Assembly (NCBI RefSeq): GCF_900104455.1 | Contig: NZ_FNHB01000001.1 | Span: forward strand, 186,001 to 250,000 | DNA length: 64,000 nt | From: Dendrosporobacter quercicolus | Lineage (GTDB): Bacteria > Bacillota > Negativicutes > DSM-1736 > Dendrosporobacteraceae | Direction: 5' to 3' | In this document: positions 1 through 8,163 of the stretch, in pieces | Layout of the letters: each line of letters opens with the position of its first letter | Numbering within the stretch: the stretch's first letter is position 1 | The notes under the pieces: generated by a model | Seen by the model: the letters and a program-made list of their open reading frames with translations, nothing else | Told to the model about the DNA's origin: nothing | Database searches by the model: none | Translations under genes and position numbers: made by a program

Positions 1-1
1 G

Positions 2-886
2 GTTAATATGCATTTGATGGGCAAACTGCTGTTTCTGGCGGTATTGTGTGTGCTGCTGCAGAACCTGCAAAGTTCATTTGAACAGTCCGGCATATCAGTT
101 CTGGCCTATAGTGTATGCTTTATTTTTTTATCCGTGATTGCGCTAACTGCTTTTTATCATGCCATTACGCTGGCCAGGGACACGATAGGACATATGGTTA
201 GTTTCATGGAGGCGCTGCTGCCTTTAATGATTTCATTGCTGGCGGGTGTGGGCGCACTGACTTCGGCAGCGCTGCTTACGCCGCTGATGTTGTTTGTTAT
301 CAGCGCGGTCAGCGTTGTAGTGAAAAATGTCATTCTGCCGTTGTTATTGATTACTTCAGTACTGGATTGCGTTAATTATTTATCCGATAAGTATCGGCTG
401 GGGAATTTGACCAGTTTGTTTAAGCAAACCGGAATGATGATTTTGGGATTTACTATGGTTGTTTTTATCGGTATTATTACCGTTCAGGGAGTTGCCGGCG
501 GGGTTGCCGACGGGATAACACTCCGCACAGCGAAATATGCCACGACTACCTTTATTCCGGTTGTCGGAAAAATGTTCGCTGATACGGTTGAGCTGGTGAT
601 GGGAGCGTCTCTGCTGTTAAAAAATGCGGTCGGTATTTTTGGGGTGATTGTCGTTGCCGCCATTTGCGCCCTGCCGTTGATTAAACTGCTGTCGCTGGTG
701 GCAATTGTAAAAGTTACCGGCGCTCTGGTGCAGCCCATGGGCGACGACCGGATGGGCAGATGCCTTGATGCTATGGGCAATAACCTGTTGTTGGTTTTTG
801 GCGCATTACTGACGGTGGTGTTAATGTTTTTTCTGGCAATTACGATGATTATTGGCGCCGGCAGCGCTGCAATGATGCTGCGCTAG
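2..886 (+). CDS. spoIIIAE: Stage III sporulation protein AE, SpoIIIAE (5' end outside window)
   Basis: Polytopic membrane protein of the SpoIIIA-SpoIIQ channel that joins mother cell and forespore during engulfment. The reading frame is open to the window edge, so the N-terminus is missing; about 294 residues are visible of a protein that usually has roughly 400. The visible part is very hydrophobic, with about seven or eight membrane segments and the Gly/Val/Ile-rich stretches typical of the family. The identity is supported by the gene order AE-AF-AG-AH that follows. The internal ATG at position 8 is probably not the real start. Confidence 0.93.
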   Translation, partial: VNMHLMGKLLFLAVLCVLLQNLQSSFEQSGISVLAYSVCFIFLSVIALTAFYHAITLARDTIGHMVSFMEALLPLMISLLAGVGALTSAALLTPLMLFVISAVSVVVKNVILPLLLITSVLDCVNYLSDKYRLGNLTSLFKQTGMMILGFTMVVFIGIITVQGVAGGVADGITLRTAKYATTTFIPVVGKMFADTVELVMGASLLLKNAVGIFGVIVVAAICALPLIKLLSLVAIVKVTGALVQPMGDDRMGRCLDAMGNNLLLVFGALLTVVLMFFLAITMIIGAGSAAMMLR

Positions 887-936
887 TACCTCATCCGCAT
901 TGATGAGGAGACTACAAAGGCGGGGAAGGTGAGCGT

Positions 937-1533
937 ATGATTGAGGCGGTCTCAGCCTGGATTAAACAGATTATTTTACTGGTGTTATTTGCTTCGTTTC
1001 TTGAATTGCTGCTGCCGAGCAGCGGCATGCAGCGGTTTATCAGAGTAATCGTCGGTTTGCTGATTACCCTGGCAATTCTAAATCCGGTGCTGGACGTAGT
1101 GCAGAATAACTGGAGCGCCCAGCAGGTGCCGGCGCTGAGTACAAATAGCACCAGTTCGCAAAGTGTGATCAGCCAGGCCAATAAAATAGCCGGCGAGCGG
1201 GAGCAGCTGGCTGTGGAAACCTATAAAAAAGAACTGGGCAGGCAGATCAAAGCTACGGTCAGTGCGCTGGGCGGGGTGGCTGACGTACAGGTGGCAGTGA
1301 GTCTGGCGGATAGGAAAAACAGTAAGTTCGACGGCAGGATCGACAGGGTCACACTGTATATTAAACCCGGGGTAAGCGGCGAAACCAGCAGGATTGAGCC
1401 GGTTACGGCCGGTCCGGCTGATTCGGGAAAAAGCGGTGAACTGTCAGAGCAATTGAAAACTAAAATCAGCAAAACGGTAGGCGAACTGTATCAAGTATCG
1501 CCGCAGCAACTGGAAATAAAGCACTTACATTAA
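937..1533 (+). CDS. spoIIIAF: Stage III sporulation protein AF, SpoIIIAF
   Basis: Component of the SpoIIIA mother-cell/forespore channel. The 198-residue product has two N-terminal membrane segments (about residues 8-27 and 33-51), then a mostly soluble region of charged and helical sequence that ends in a small alpha/beta module. The length matches the family. The start is an ATG preceded by a GGGGAAGGTGAG-like ribosome site. It lies 50 bases after spoIIIAE and 19 before spoIIIAG, so it is almost certainly co-transcribed with them, probably under sigma-E as in Bacillus (established for the family, promoter not in view). Confidence 0.93.
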   Translation: MIEAVSAWIKQIILLVLFASFLELLLPSSGMQRFIRVIVGLLITLAILNPVLDVVQNNWSAQQVPALSTNSTSSQSVISQANKIAGEREQLAVETYKKELGRQIKATVSALGGVADVQVAVSLADRKNSKFDGRIDRVTLYIKPGVSGETSRIEPVTAGPADSGKSGELSEQLKTKISKTVGELYQVSPQQLEIKHLH

Positions 1534-1552
1534 CGAAGGAGGCGTTCAGGCA

Positions 1553-2158
1553 ATGAGCGGGTTGGAAGCTATGCTGGCCAATGCCAAAAAGCTGTGGCCA
1601 AACCAATTGGTTAAGAGTGGCGTGTTAAACAGCAGAATGATTTGGCTGGGGGTGTTAGGGGTAATTTTACTGTTGCTGGGGGGGATTTTGGATTACCGGG
1701 GTTCGGATGTCTCTACCGAGGTTCCGGCCGAACCGCTTAAGGCTACTCAGGTGATGAACCGGACATACGAGGAGGATCTGGAAGCAAAGCTTGCCAATAT
1801 CCTGTCCAGGGTTAAAGGCGCGGGAACGGTAGCGGTCAGTGTGACTCTGGATAACGGCAGCATTCAGGAACATGCCAAGAACATCACTAAGGAGACCCGT
1901 ACCGTCCAGGAAAAAGATACTGCCGGCGGTATTCGTACAACTACCGAAACGAAAGAAAGCCAGCAAATATTGCTAAGCAAGGCAAATGGCGCCGATCATC
2001 CGGTCATGGTCCGGGAAATCAAACCAAGTGTCAAAGGCGTTCTGGTGATTGCCGAGGGCGCGGCCGATTCGAATGTGAAAGCAAATTTAATGAGGGCGGT
2101 GGAAGCCGGGCTGGGGCTGCCGTCTTACAAAATAACGGTACTTCCACAAGGAAAGTGA
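1553..2158 (+). CDS. spoIIIAG: Stage III sporulation protein AG, SpoIIIAG
   Basis: Ring-forming component of the SpoIIIA channel. In Bacillus, SpoIIIAG oligomerises into a large ring in the intermembrane space. The 201-residue protein has one membrane anchor (about residues 25-47, rich in Leu, Gly and Val), then an extracytoplasmic domain with the TVAVSVTLD-type strand of the ring-building fold and a central charged insertion. The last strands (SYKITVLPQ) close the fold. A clear AGGAGG lies 10 bases before the ATG. It sits between spoIIIAF and spoIIIAH in the conserved order. Confidence 0.93.
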   Translation: MSGLEAMLANAKKLWPNQLVKSGVLNSRMIWLGVLGVILLLLGGILDYRGSDVSTEVPAEPLKATQVMNRTYEEDLEAKLANILSRVKGAGTVAVSVTLDNGSIQEHAKNITKETRTVQEKDTAGGIRTTTETKESQQILLSKANGADHPVMVREIKPSVKGVLVIAEGAADSNVKANLMRAVEAGLGLPSYKITVLPQGK

Positions 2159-2168
2159 GGCTAAATCA

Positions 2169-2702
2169 ATGATGGTAATCGTTTTGCGGGAACACAAAAA
2201 GTCGCTGCTGCTTGTCACCGCTTTACTGGTAGCGGTAGTGGCGGGAGCAGGTATATGGCTGAGCCGGGGGGATGATCAGCAGGCAAAAGCAGACCGGTCG
2301 AATGCAATGCAGGTGACCGGGACGGTGTTGAGTGAACAGGCTTCGCAGGTTATGAGTACTGATTTTTTTACTGAGTACCGGCTGGAACGGGATAAAATGA
2401 GGAGCGAAAAGTCTGATTTACTGCGGGAAGCGATGAAAAGCGCCCAAACTGAGGACAGCCGGCAAAAAGCTCAGGAAAGTGTGCTGAAGATGGTTCAGGA
2501 AAAACAGCGTGAGGCTGAGATGGAAAACCTGATTAAGGCCAGGGGGTTTGCCGATGCTCTGGTTTTTTACCGGGATCAGTCGGTAAGCGCTATTGTCAAA
2601 ACTTCAACTTTATCGCGTGATGAGGTGATTCAGGTCGCTGACGTCATCAGCCGGGTATCCGGGGTTAAGCCCGAAGATATAACGATTAGCGCCAAGCCTT
2701 AA
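2169..2702 (+). CDS. spoIIIAH: Stage III sporulation protein AH, SpoIIIAH
   Basis: Mother-cell membrane protein whose extracellular domain binds forespore SpoIIQ across the septum. It also resembles the YscJ/FliF ring-building fold (known from Bacillus). The 177-residue product has an N-terminal membrane helix at about residues 12-30, a helical linker rich in Glu, Lys and Gln, and a compact C-terminal alpha/beta domain ending in VKPEDITISAKP, typical of the family. It is the last gene of the spoIIIA operon. After it, an imperfect GCCACAGC/GCTGTGGC hairpin at about 2720-2757 could terminate or attenuate the transcript, though it lacks a strong T-run. Confidence 0.92.
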   Translation: MMVIVLREHKKSLLLVTALLVAVVAGAGIWLSRGDDQQAKADRSNAMQVTGTVLSEQASQVMSTDFFTEYRLERDKMRSEKSDLLREAMKSAQTEDSRQKAQESVLKMVQEKQREAEMENLIKARGFADALVFYRDQSVSAIVKTSTLSRDEVIQVADVISRVSGVKPEDITISAKP

Positions 2703-2773
2703 TCTTTAAGTACGCGAGCTGCAGCCACAGCACAGATCGAAAATTGCCGCTGTGGCCTTTGGCTGATTGTCAT

Positions 2774-2802
2774 TTGTATAAATGGAAATTGTTTGATATA
2801 AT
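2774..2802 (+). promoter_or_regulatory. Sigma-A-type promoter for the asp23 set
   Basis: TTGTAT at 2774-2779 and TATAAT at 2797-2802 are separated by 17 bases, and a TGA directly before the -10 box makes it an extended -10. It lies about 70 bases upstream of the asp23-like gene, after the end of spoIIIA, and so gives this cluster its own vegetative promoter. Confidence 0.6.
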
Positions 2803-2873
2803 AATTGAAGTATAAATAGTCAGGTGAAATAATAAGATAAGTTAAAGCGGGTAATGTCAAAGGAGGGGTGTGC

Positions 2874-3269
2874 TTGGATAAAAGTATAGAAAGAGCAGAA
2901 CATAATGATGTTGGTACAATTCGCATTGCGGATGAAGTGGTGGGCATTATTGCAGGTTTAGCGGCAACAGAGATCGCCGGCGTGGCCGGCATGAGCGCAG
3001 GCCTGGTTGGCGGTATTGCCGAAATGCTGGGCAAGAAGAACTTATCCAAAGGCGTCAAGGTAGAAGTTGGCGAACGGGAAGCGGCTGTTGATTTATTTAT
3101 TATTGTTGAATATGGCGTTCGTATCCCGGATGTGGCCTTAACCGTACAGGAAAATGTTAAGCGGGCTATCGAATCAATGACGGGCTTGGACGTTGTTGAA
3201 GTGAATATACATGTACAAGGCGTTGGCTTTGGTAGTGAAGTAAAGGATGAAGATATCCGCGTACGTTAG
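2874..3269 (+). CDS. Asp23/Gls24 family envelope stress protein
   Basis: Small Asp23-domain protein (YqhY-like), an abundant cytosolic or membrane-associated protein linked to cell-envelope homeostasis in Firmicutes. The 131-residue product carries the family core: a VRIADEVVGIIAGLAATEI helix region, then the VDLFIIVEYGVRIPDVA strand and a C-terminal VVEVNIHVQGV strand. Start choice: AGGAGG at 2861-2866 leaves one base before the GTG at 2868 but seven before the TTG at 2874, so TTG is the better start. The next two genes encode its likely membrane anchor and a DUF2273 partner, a grouping known from Gram-positive bacteria. Confidence 0.9.
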   Translation: MDKSIERAEHNDVGTIRIADEVVGIIAGLAATEIAGVAGMSAGLVGGIAEMLGKKNLSKGVKVEVGEREAAVDLFIIVEYGVRIPDVALTVQENVKRAIESMTGLDVVEVNIHVQGVGFGSEVKDEDIRVR

Positions 3270-3278
3270 GAAGGGATA

Positions 3279-3824
3279 ATGATGGGTATTATTGATCGGG
3301 TAATATTGTCAATCTATACATTGCTGCTGATATTTTTATCTTTAGGCGTTATTTTGTTGTCTTTACGCCTTATTTCTTTGGATATCATGTGGACAAGTTT
3401 CTCCTATATTTACGGTCAGTGGGAAGCCGGCGTGGTCAGCCTGGTGTTTTTACTGGTCAGTTTGCGCCTGCTTTTGGCCGGACTGAGGCCTTCACGCCGC
3501 AAGGATACCATTGTGCATCATACCGGCATGGGGGATATCCACATTTCACTTCACGCCGTTGAGAACCTAGTGGAAAAAGTAGCCCGGCATACCAGAGGCG
3601 TCCGGGGCGCAAAAATTGCTGTCGACTATGGTGAACAAACCGGTCTTAAAATCAGTATCAGGGCCGCCGTTAGTCCGGAAAGCAATGTTCCCGGTGTGTC
3701 AACTGAAATTCAGCAGCGGGTAAAAGAGTACGTCAAAAACACCGTTGGCATTGACCTGGTGGATATTGATATCCTTGTCGAGAATATATCCAATGATTTT
3801 AAAATAAAACAACGTGTTAAATAA
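3279..3824 (+). CDS. amaP: Alkaline shock response membrane anchor protein AmaP
   Basis: Membrane protein with two N-terminal transmembrane helices (about residues 8-31 and 42-67) followed by a cytosolic Asp23-like alpha/beta domain (about 85-175, with the pattern VRGAKIAVDYG...LKISIRAAV). In Staphylococcus, AmaP tethers Asp23 to the membrane (known). The family and the neighbouring asp23-like and DUF2273 genes support the same role here. The start follows AGGAAGG. A second ATG one codon downstream is equally possible. Confidence 0.88.
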   Translation: MMGIIDRVILSIYTLLLIFLSLGVILLSLRLISLDIMWTSFSYIYGQWEAGVVSLVFLLVSLRLLLAGLRPSRRKDTIVHHTGMGDIHISLHAVENLVEKVARHTRGVRGAKIAVDYGEQTGLKISIRAAVSPESNVPGVSTEIQQRVKEYVKNTVGIDLVDIDILVENISNDFKIKQRVK

Positions 3825-3871
3825 TGCATGAAATTACCGCTGTTCAGCGCAAAATAATGAGGTGAAGCAAA

Positions 3872-4099
3872 ATGAATGTTAAGCTGTTGGCAGAAGTATG
3901 GCAGCAACATAGCGGAAAAATATCAGGAGCCGTTATCGGACTTAGCATAGGTATTTTAATTATTGTTTTTGGATTTTTCCGGACCTTTTTTATTTTGGGC
4001 TGCGCCGCTATTGGCTATGTGATTGGCCAGCGCATTGATGAAAAAGAAGATATTATGGATGTTATTGATAAATTATTGCCGCCGGGTTATCGTCGATAA
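3872..4099 (+). CDS. DUF2273 small membrane protein
   Basis: 75-residue protein with a hydrophobic stretch at about residues 17-48 (glycine-rich, one long or two tight helices) and a short charged C-terminus. DUF2273 proteins repeatedly occur beside Asp23 and AmaP genes, and this one follows amaP by 47 bases behind a GAGGTGA ribosome site. The molecular role is not established; it is probably part of the Asp23 membrane assembly. nusB follows 44 bases later, so the transcript may continue into it. Confidence 0.85.
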   Translation: MNVKLLAEVWQQHSGKISGAVIGLSIGILIIVFGFFRTFFILGCAAIGYVIGQRIDEKEDIMDVIDKLLPPGYRR

Positions 4100-4143
4100 C
4101 CCAAAGAATTGACACTTTTTTAGGTAAGTAAGGGAGCGAAAGC

Positions 4144-4551
4144 ATGAGTCGTAGAAAAGCCAGGGAAATGGCCTTGCAGGCTTTATTTCAATTGGATTAT
4201 AATCAAACCGATAGCAATGAGGCGCTGGGTACCGTATTTAATGAGCGGGCCGGGGTTGCCGAGCAGACCAAACAGTATTCACAGGAACTGGTTAGCGGAA
4301 CGCAGAGCCATCTTGGAGAAATTGATGAAATTATTGCCAGCAATTCAACGGAATGGAAGTTGGGACGGATGGCAGGGGTTGACCGGAATATTACCCGGCT
4401 GGCCATTTACGAACTGAAATTTGCCAAAGAGCAGCTTACGCCCAATATCATTATCAATGAGGCGGTTGAACTGGCCAAGACCTTTGGCAGCGATGAATCC
4501 GGCCGCTTTATCAACGGTATTTTGGGCGCGCTGGTAAAAAATAAAGGCTAA
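4144..4551 (+). CDS. nusB: Transcription antitermination protein NusB
   Basis: All-helical RNA-binding protein that joins NusE (S10) at boxA to form the antitermination complex on rRNA operons. The 135-residue length is standard. Diagnostic segments are the N-terminal SRRKAREMALQALFQLDY helix and the C-terminal NEAVELAKTFGSDESGRFINGILG stretch (longer than quoted motifs usually are, about residues 100-128). The Asp23-like set followed by nusB and xseA is also the order in many Firmicutes. An ATG follows GGGAGCG. Confidence 0.95.
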   Translation: MSRRKAREMALQALFQLDYNQTDSNEALGTVFNERAGVAEQTKQYSQELVSGTQSHLGEIDEIIASNSTEWKLGRMAGVDRNITRLAIYELKFAKEQLTPNIIINEAVELAKTFGSDESGRFINGILGALVKNKG

Positions 4552-4552
4552 A

Positions 4553-5512
4553 ATGATGAAGTGTTTCCTTGGCATTGATACCAGCTGTTATACTACATCG
4601 CTGGCGGTATTGGACGACACCGGGCGGTTAATTGCCGATAAGCGCAGGCTTCTTGCCGTGAAAAGCGGAGCCAAGGGGTTAGCTCAGTCGGAAATGGTGT
4701 TTCAGCATACCCGCAATCTGCCCGTACTGTTTGAAGAGCTTTCGGCCAAAATGAACAGCCCGCTTAAACCGGCTGCTATCGGCGTGTCGGCCTGGCCCCG
4801 GGCATTGCCGGATTCGTATATGCCGGCTTTTGTGGCCGGTGAGGGCTGCGCAAGGGTGCTGGCCGCGGTGCAGGGCGTCCAATTATGGCGGCTGAGTCAT
4901 CAGGAAGGGCATATTTTAGCCGGCGTCTGGTCAGCCGGCGGCCCGGATACAGAACAATTTCTGGCTGTCCATGCCTCAGGCGGTACTACCGAAATTGTAT
5001 TGGTGACCGGACCGGATCGTCAGGCCGGCCGTATTACGCTGCTGGGCGGCAGTAATGATTTGCAGGCCGGACAATTTGTTGACCGGATTGGCGTGGCTTT
5101 GCAGCTTCCCTTTCCGGCCGGGCGGCATCTGGAGCAGCTTGCCCGGGGCTATCATGCTGCTGCTGCGCCGGTGCCGGTAGCGGCAGACGGCCTCCAGGTC
5201 AGTTTTTCCGGCCCGGCCAGCCATTGCCTGCGCCTGCTGGACAAGGGGGCTGATCCGCCGGCCGTTGCCGCCGGAGTGGAGCTTTGTATTGCAGGGACAC
5301 TGAGCCAAATGGTGATTGCAGCGATGCGGCAAACCGGGGTCCTGGAGGTTCTGCTGGTTGGCGGAGTAATGTCCAATCTGTTTATCCGGGAGACAATTGT
5401 CGGCAAATTAAGGGATTTTTCCGGCCAGGTGAAGGTCTACCTGCCGGAACCGGCGTATAGTCCTGACAATGCGGTTGGGGCAGCCTTCTTTGCCTTGCAG
5501 CAAAGCACATAA
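4553..5512 (+). CDS. TsaD/Kae1-like (O-sialoglycoprotein endopeptidase-like) protein
   Basis: ASKHA-fold protein related to TsaD, the catalytic subunit for N6-threonylcarbamoyladenosine on tRNA. The N-terminal phosphate loop FLGIDTSCYTTSLAV and a metal-site motif SHQEGH (HxxxH, about residues 120-125) are present. A later VLLVGGVMSN glycine motif and the C-terminal YSPDNAVGAA motif also match. At 319 residues it is slightly short and divergent, so it is probably a paralogue rather than the essential TsaD; the true tsaD would be expected next to other t6A genes. It begins one base after nusB ends. Its function is open. Confidence 0.72.
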   Translation: MMKCFLGIDTSCYTTSLAVLDDTGRLIADKRRLLAVKSGAKGLAQSEMVFQHTRNLPVLFEELSAKMNSPLKPAAIGVSAWPRALPDSYMPAFVAGEGCARVLAAVQGVQLWRLSHQEGHILAGVWSAGGPDTEQFLAVHASGGTTEIVLVTGPDRQAGRITLLGGSNDLQAGQFVDRIGVALQLPFPAGRHLEQLARGYHAAAAPVPVAADGLQVSFSGPASHCLRLLDKGADPPAVAAGVELCIAGTLSQMVIAAMRQTGVLEVLLVGGVMSNLFIRETIVGKLRDFSGQVKVYLPEPAYSPDNAVGAAFFALQQST

Positions 5513-5569
5513 TCCGCTCTCCGGGCATATGATACATAAATTCATATGCACATGCGGAGGTGAAATGGA

Positions 5570-5716
5570 ATGGTGACCTATATTTTGATCGGCGCGCTGA
5601 TTGGCGTTATTGTGGGCCACATTATTCCGCCGGGTCATTTTTTCTGGTTTATTATTGGAGGTATCGGCGGTTATATCGGGCAGTGTTATATCAGTCGTAA
5701 GTACAAAAACTTTTAA
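5570..5716 (+). CDS. 48-residue glycine-rich small membrane protein
   Basis: Short gene with a good GGAGG nine bases before the ATG, followed immediately by a strong terminator. The product is almost entirely hydrophobic: one helix at about residues 4-19, a PPG turn, and a second Gly/Ile-rich helix at 24-37, ending in a basic tail (SRKYKN). It therefore looks like a two-helix hairpin in the membrane. No family is recognised. It is probably co-transcribed with the TsaD-like gene. Good codon structure, the ribosome site and the terminator support it being real. Confidence 0.65.
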   Translation: MVTYILIGALIGVIVGHIIPPGHFFWFIIGGIGGYIGQCYISRKYKNF

Positions 5717-5738
5717 CCAGACTTTTGTCTGGTTTTTT
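5715..5738 (+). terminator. Rho-independent terminator after the nusB group
   Basis: Eight-base stem AACCAGAC/GTCTGGTT with a TTTT loop, followed by a run of T. It overlaps the stop codon of the 48-residue gene and separates this group from xseA. Confidence 0.88.
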
Positions 5739-5819
5739 CGTTATGATTAGTATATCATTAGATAAGAATTTGTTATTATTTAGAAAGAGCATATCATTAT
5801 GTAGCTAAGGGTGAGCCAA

Positions 5820-7025
5820 TTGAGTATTTATAGTGTAACTGAGATTACCAGATACATAAAAGAGCTTTTTGACGGCAGCAGAACGTTAAGAGCGGTTTTC
5901 GTCCGCGGTGAAATATCTAATTTTAAGCGTCACTATTCCGGACACTGCTACTTTACGCTGAAGGATAATGGCGCGACGATCAGAGCGGTTATGTTTAAAA
6001 GCAAAGCGCAGTTTGTAAAATTTACTCCTGTCGATGGGTTAAAAGTGGTGGCAGGCGGTTATATTACGGTATTTGAACGTGACGGGCAATACCAGCTTTA
6101 TGTGGAGCAGCTTCTGCCGGAAGGGGTTGGCGAGCTCAGTCTGGCTTTTGCCCAGCTTAAGGACAAGCTGGCGGACGAAGGCCTGTTTGATGAAAACCGC
6201 AAGCAGCGTTTGCCGCTCCTGCCCCGGGTAGTGGGCGTTATTACCTCACCGGCCGGTGCAGCGCTGCGGGATATTGTCACCGTTGCCAAAAGACGTCACG
6301 CCGGCGTGCGGTTATGCCTGCTGCCTGTGCTGGTGCAGGGTCCCGAAGCGCCCAGGCAAATTGTGAACGCACTGAATTTCTTTAATGAAAGCTACCCTGT
6401 TGACGTTATTATTGCCGGACGCGGCGGGGGATCAATTGAGGAATTATGGGCATTCAATGATGAAGCGGTTGTCCGGAGGATCGCCGCATCAAAAATTCCG
6501 GTGGTTTCGGCGGTTGGCCATCAGACTGATTATACACTGGCTGATTTCGCCGCCGATGTGCGCGCCGCAACGCCGTCACAGGCGGCTGAACTTGTTGTGC
6601 CTGATGCCAGGGAGCTATTCCGGTACGTAGGATCGCTAGGCAGCGCGCTGGAAACCGGTATCCGCAATACCATTCAGAATAAAAGAAACCGTCTGGAGCA
6701 GAGCCTGCAGAGCCGGGGCCTTACGCAGCCGCTGACGGCCATTGACGTCAAACGGCAGCTGGTGGATGCCGCAGTGCAGCGACTGGAAGAAGTTTTTACC
6801 AAAGGCTTTACCAGTAAACAACACCAGTTTAAGGTTGAGACCCAAAAGCTGGCCATGCTCAATCCCCTGGCGGTACTGGGGCGGGGGTATGGGATTATCC
6901 GCAGCCGGCAAGGGCGCATTATTCACAGGGTAACGGAAACAGCACCCGGCCAGCAGCTGGAGGCAGTTTTGCGGGATGGAATAATTCAGGTGGAAGTAGT
7001 TGGCGTTAAGGAGGACTTACAATGA
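5820..7025 (+). CDS. xseA: Exodeoxyribonuclease VII large subunit
   Basis: Catalytic large subunit of exonuclease VII, which degrades single-stranded DNA to oligonucleotides. An N-terminal OB-fold (about residues 15-105, with GEISNFKRHYSGHCYFTLKD) is followed by the exonuclease core with GVITSPAGAALRDI and IIAGRGGGSIEELWAFN, then a long coiled-coil region and a C-terminal AVLGRGYGI segment. Start choice: a GTG at 5811 touches the AAGG ribosome site, while the TTG at 5820 has correct spacing and gives a family-like N-terminus (MSIYSVTEITRYIKE). It overlaps xseB by four bases. Confidence 0.93.
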   Translation: MSIYSVTEITRYIKELFDGSRTLRAVFVRGEISNFKRHYSGHCYFTLKDNGATIRAVMFKSKAQFVKFTPVDGLKVVAGGYITVFERDGQYQLYVEQLLPEGVGELSLAFAQLKDKLADEGLFDENRKQRLPLLPRVVGVITSPAGAALRDIVTVAKRRHAGVRLCLLPVLVQGPEAPRQIVNALNFFNESYPVDVIIAGRGGGSIEELWAFNDEAVVRRIAASKIPVVSAVGHQTDYTLADFAADVRAATPSQAAELVVPDARELFRYVGSLGSALETGIRNTIQNKRNRLEQSLQSRGLTQPLTAIDVKRQLVDAAVQRLEEVFTKGFTSKQHQFKVETQKLAMLNPLAVLGRGYGIIRSRQGRIIHRVTETAPGQQLEAVLRDGIIQVEVVGVKEDLQ

Positions 7026-7276
7026 AAAAAACGGTTCATGAACAGGCGGAAGTGTCGTTTGAAGAAGCATTAAGTAAATTAGAGCAGATTGTCAAGCATT
7101 TAGAAAAAGGAGATGCTTCGCTGGAGGATTTGTTAGCCAAATTTTCCGAAGGCGTAAACTTATCACAGCTATGCCTGGCCAAATTAAATTCAGCCGAGCA
7201 AGCGGTAAATACAATATTACAGCAAGAGCAGGGCAAGCTAATTGAGAAGCCTTTGGCGCTGCAGGAGGAAGAATGA
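7022..7276 (+). CDS. xseB: Exodeoxyribonuclease VII small subunit
   Basis: Small helical subunit of exonuclease VII, which packs against XseA. The 84-residue protein shows the family signature SFEEALSKLEQIVKHLEKGD and a second helix with SLEDLLAKFSEGVNLSQLC. Its ATG overlaps the xseA stop (ATGA) and its own stop overlaps the start of the polyprenyl synthase gene, which indicates tight translational coupling. Confidence 0.95.
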   Translation: MKKTVHEQAEVSFEEALSKLEQIVKHLEKGDASLEDLLAKFSEGVNLSQLCLAKLNSAEQAVNTILQQEQGKLIEKPLALQEEE

Positions 7277-8154
7277 TGCTGAAAGCCTATTGTAAAGAAA
7301 AAGCGGCGCTTATTGACCAAACGCTGGCCGAACTGATGCCGGCCGGGGCTGCAATAGCGCCGGTTGTTATTGAGGCTATGCGCTATAGCCTGTTTGCCGG
7401 CGGAAAGCGGCTGCGCCCGGTATTGTTAATGGCGGCGGCCGATGCCGTGGGCGGACGGGGCGATCGTTATCTTAACGTGGCCTGCGGCATTGAAATGATT
7501 CATACCTATTCGCTCATCCATGATGATTTGCCGGCCATGGACAATGATGATTACCGGCGCGGCAAACCCACGAATCATAAAGTATATGGCGAAGGCCTGG
7601 CTATTTTGGCTGGAGATGCACTGCTTACAGCTGCTTTCGAAATTATGCTGCGGCAGGAGAATGCACCGCCGGAAACAGTGATACGGGTTGTCCATGAAAT
7701 TGGTTTTGCCGCCGGTCCACACGGTATGGTCGGTGGGCAGGCTATAGATTTGGCTTCGGAGGGTAAAACTATCAATATAGATACCATTGCGTTGATGCAT
7801 CAGGCGAAAACCGGCGCCTTATTTAAAGCCGCGATCAGAGCAGGCGCAATGCTGGCTAACGCTACAGCCGGACAAGTGGCGGCTCTCACCAAGTATGCCG
7901 AGCATTTTGGTCTGGCGTTCCAAATTACGGATGACATCCTGGACGTTGTCGGCAGCCAGGATAAAATTGGCAAGCCGGTTGGCAGCGATGTAAGAAATCA
8001 GAAAGCTACCTATGTAAGTATCTATTCGTTGGAGACGGCCCGTCAGATGGCTGAACAGGCTGTTGGACAGGCAATGGAGGCTTTGCGGGAATTTGGCGAG
8101 GAAGCCCGGGTACTGAGGGAAATGGTAACCTATTTAATTACACGCGACAGTTGA
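7273..8154 (+). CDS. ispA: Polyprenyl (farnesyl/geranylgeranyl) diphosphate synthase
   Basis: Trans-prenyltransferase that condenses isopentenyl diphosphate with allylic diphosphates. Both Asp-rich metal sites are present: HDDLPAMDNDD at about residues 84-94 and QITDDILD near 217-224. The lysine/arginine substrate site AGGKRLRP is also present. At 293 residues it matches short-chain (C15/C20) synthases of the IspA type. A second ATG at 7276 lies at better distance from the AGGAGG site and may be the real start. It shares an operon with dxs, coupling supply of precursors to chain elongation. Confidence 0.93.
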   Translation: MMLKAYCKEKAALIDQTLAELMPAGAAIAPVVIEAMRYSLFAGGKRLRPVLLMAAADAVGGRGDRYLNVACGIEMIHTYSLIHDDLPAMDNDDYRRGKPTNHKVYGEGLAILAGDALLTAAFEIMLRQENAPPETVIRVVHEIGFAAGPHGMVGGQAIDLASEGKTINIDTIALMHQAKTGALFKAAIRAGAMLANATAGQVAALTKYAEHFGLAFQITDDILDVVGSQDKIGKPVGSDVRNQKATYVSIYSLETARQMAEQAVGQAMEALREFGEEARVLREMVTYLITRDS

Positions 8155-8163
8155 GGTGGCAAG

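Noticed and set aside
4553-5512. True TsaD (t6A synthase)
   Set aside because: Only part of the usual motif set is clear and no tsaB/tsaE neighbours exist, so a TsaD-like label is safer.
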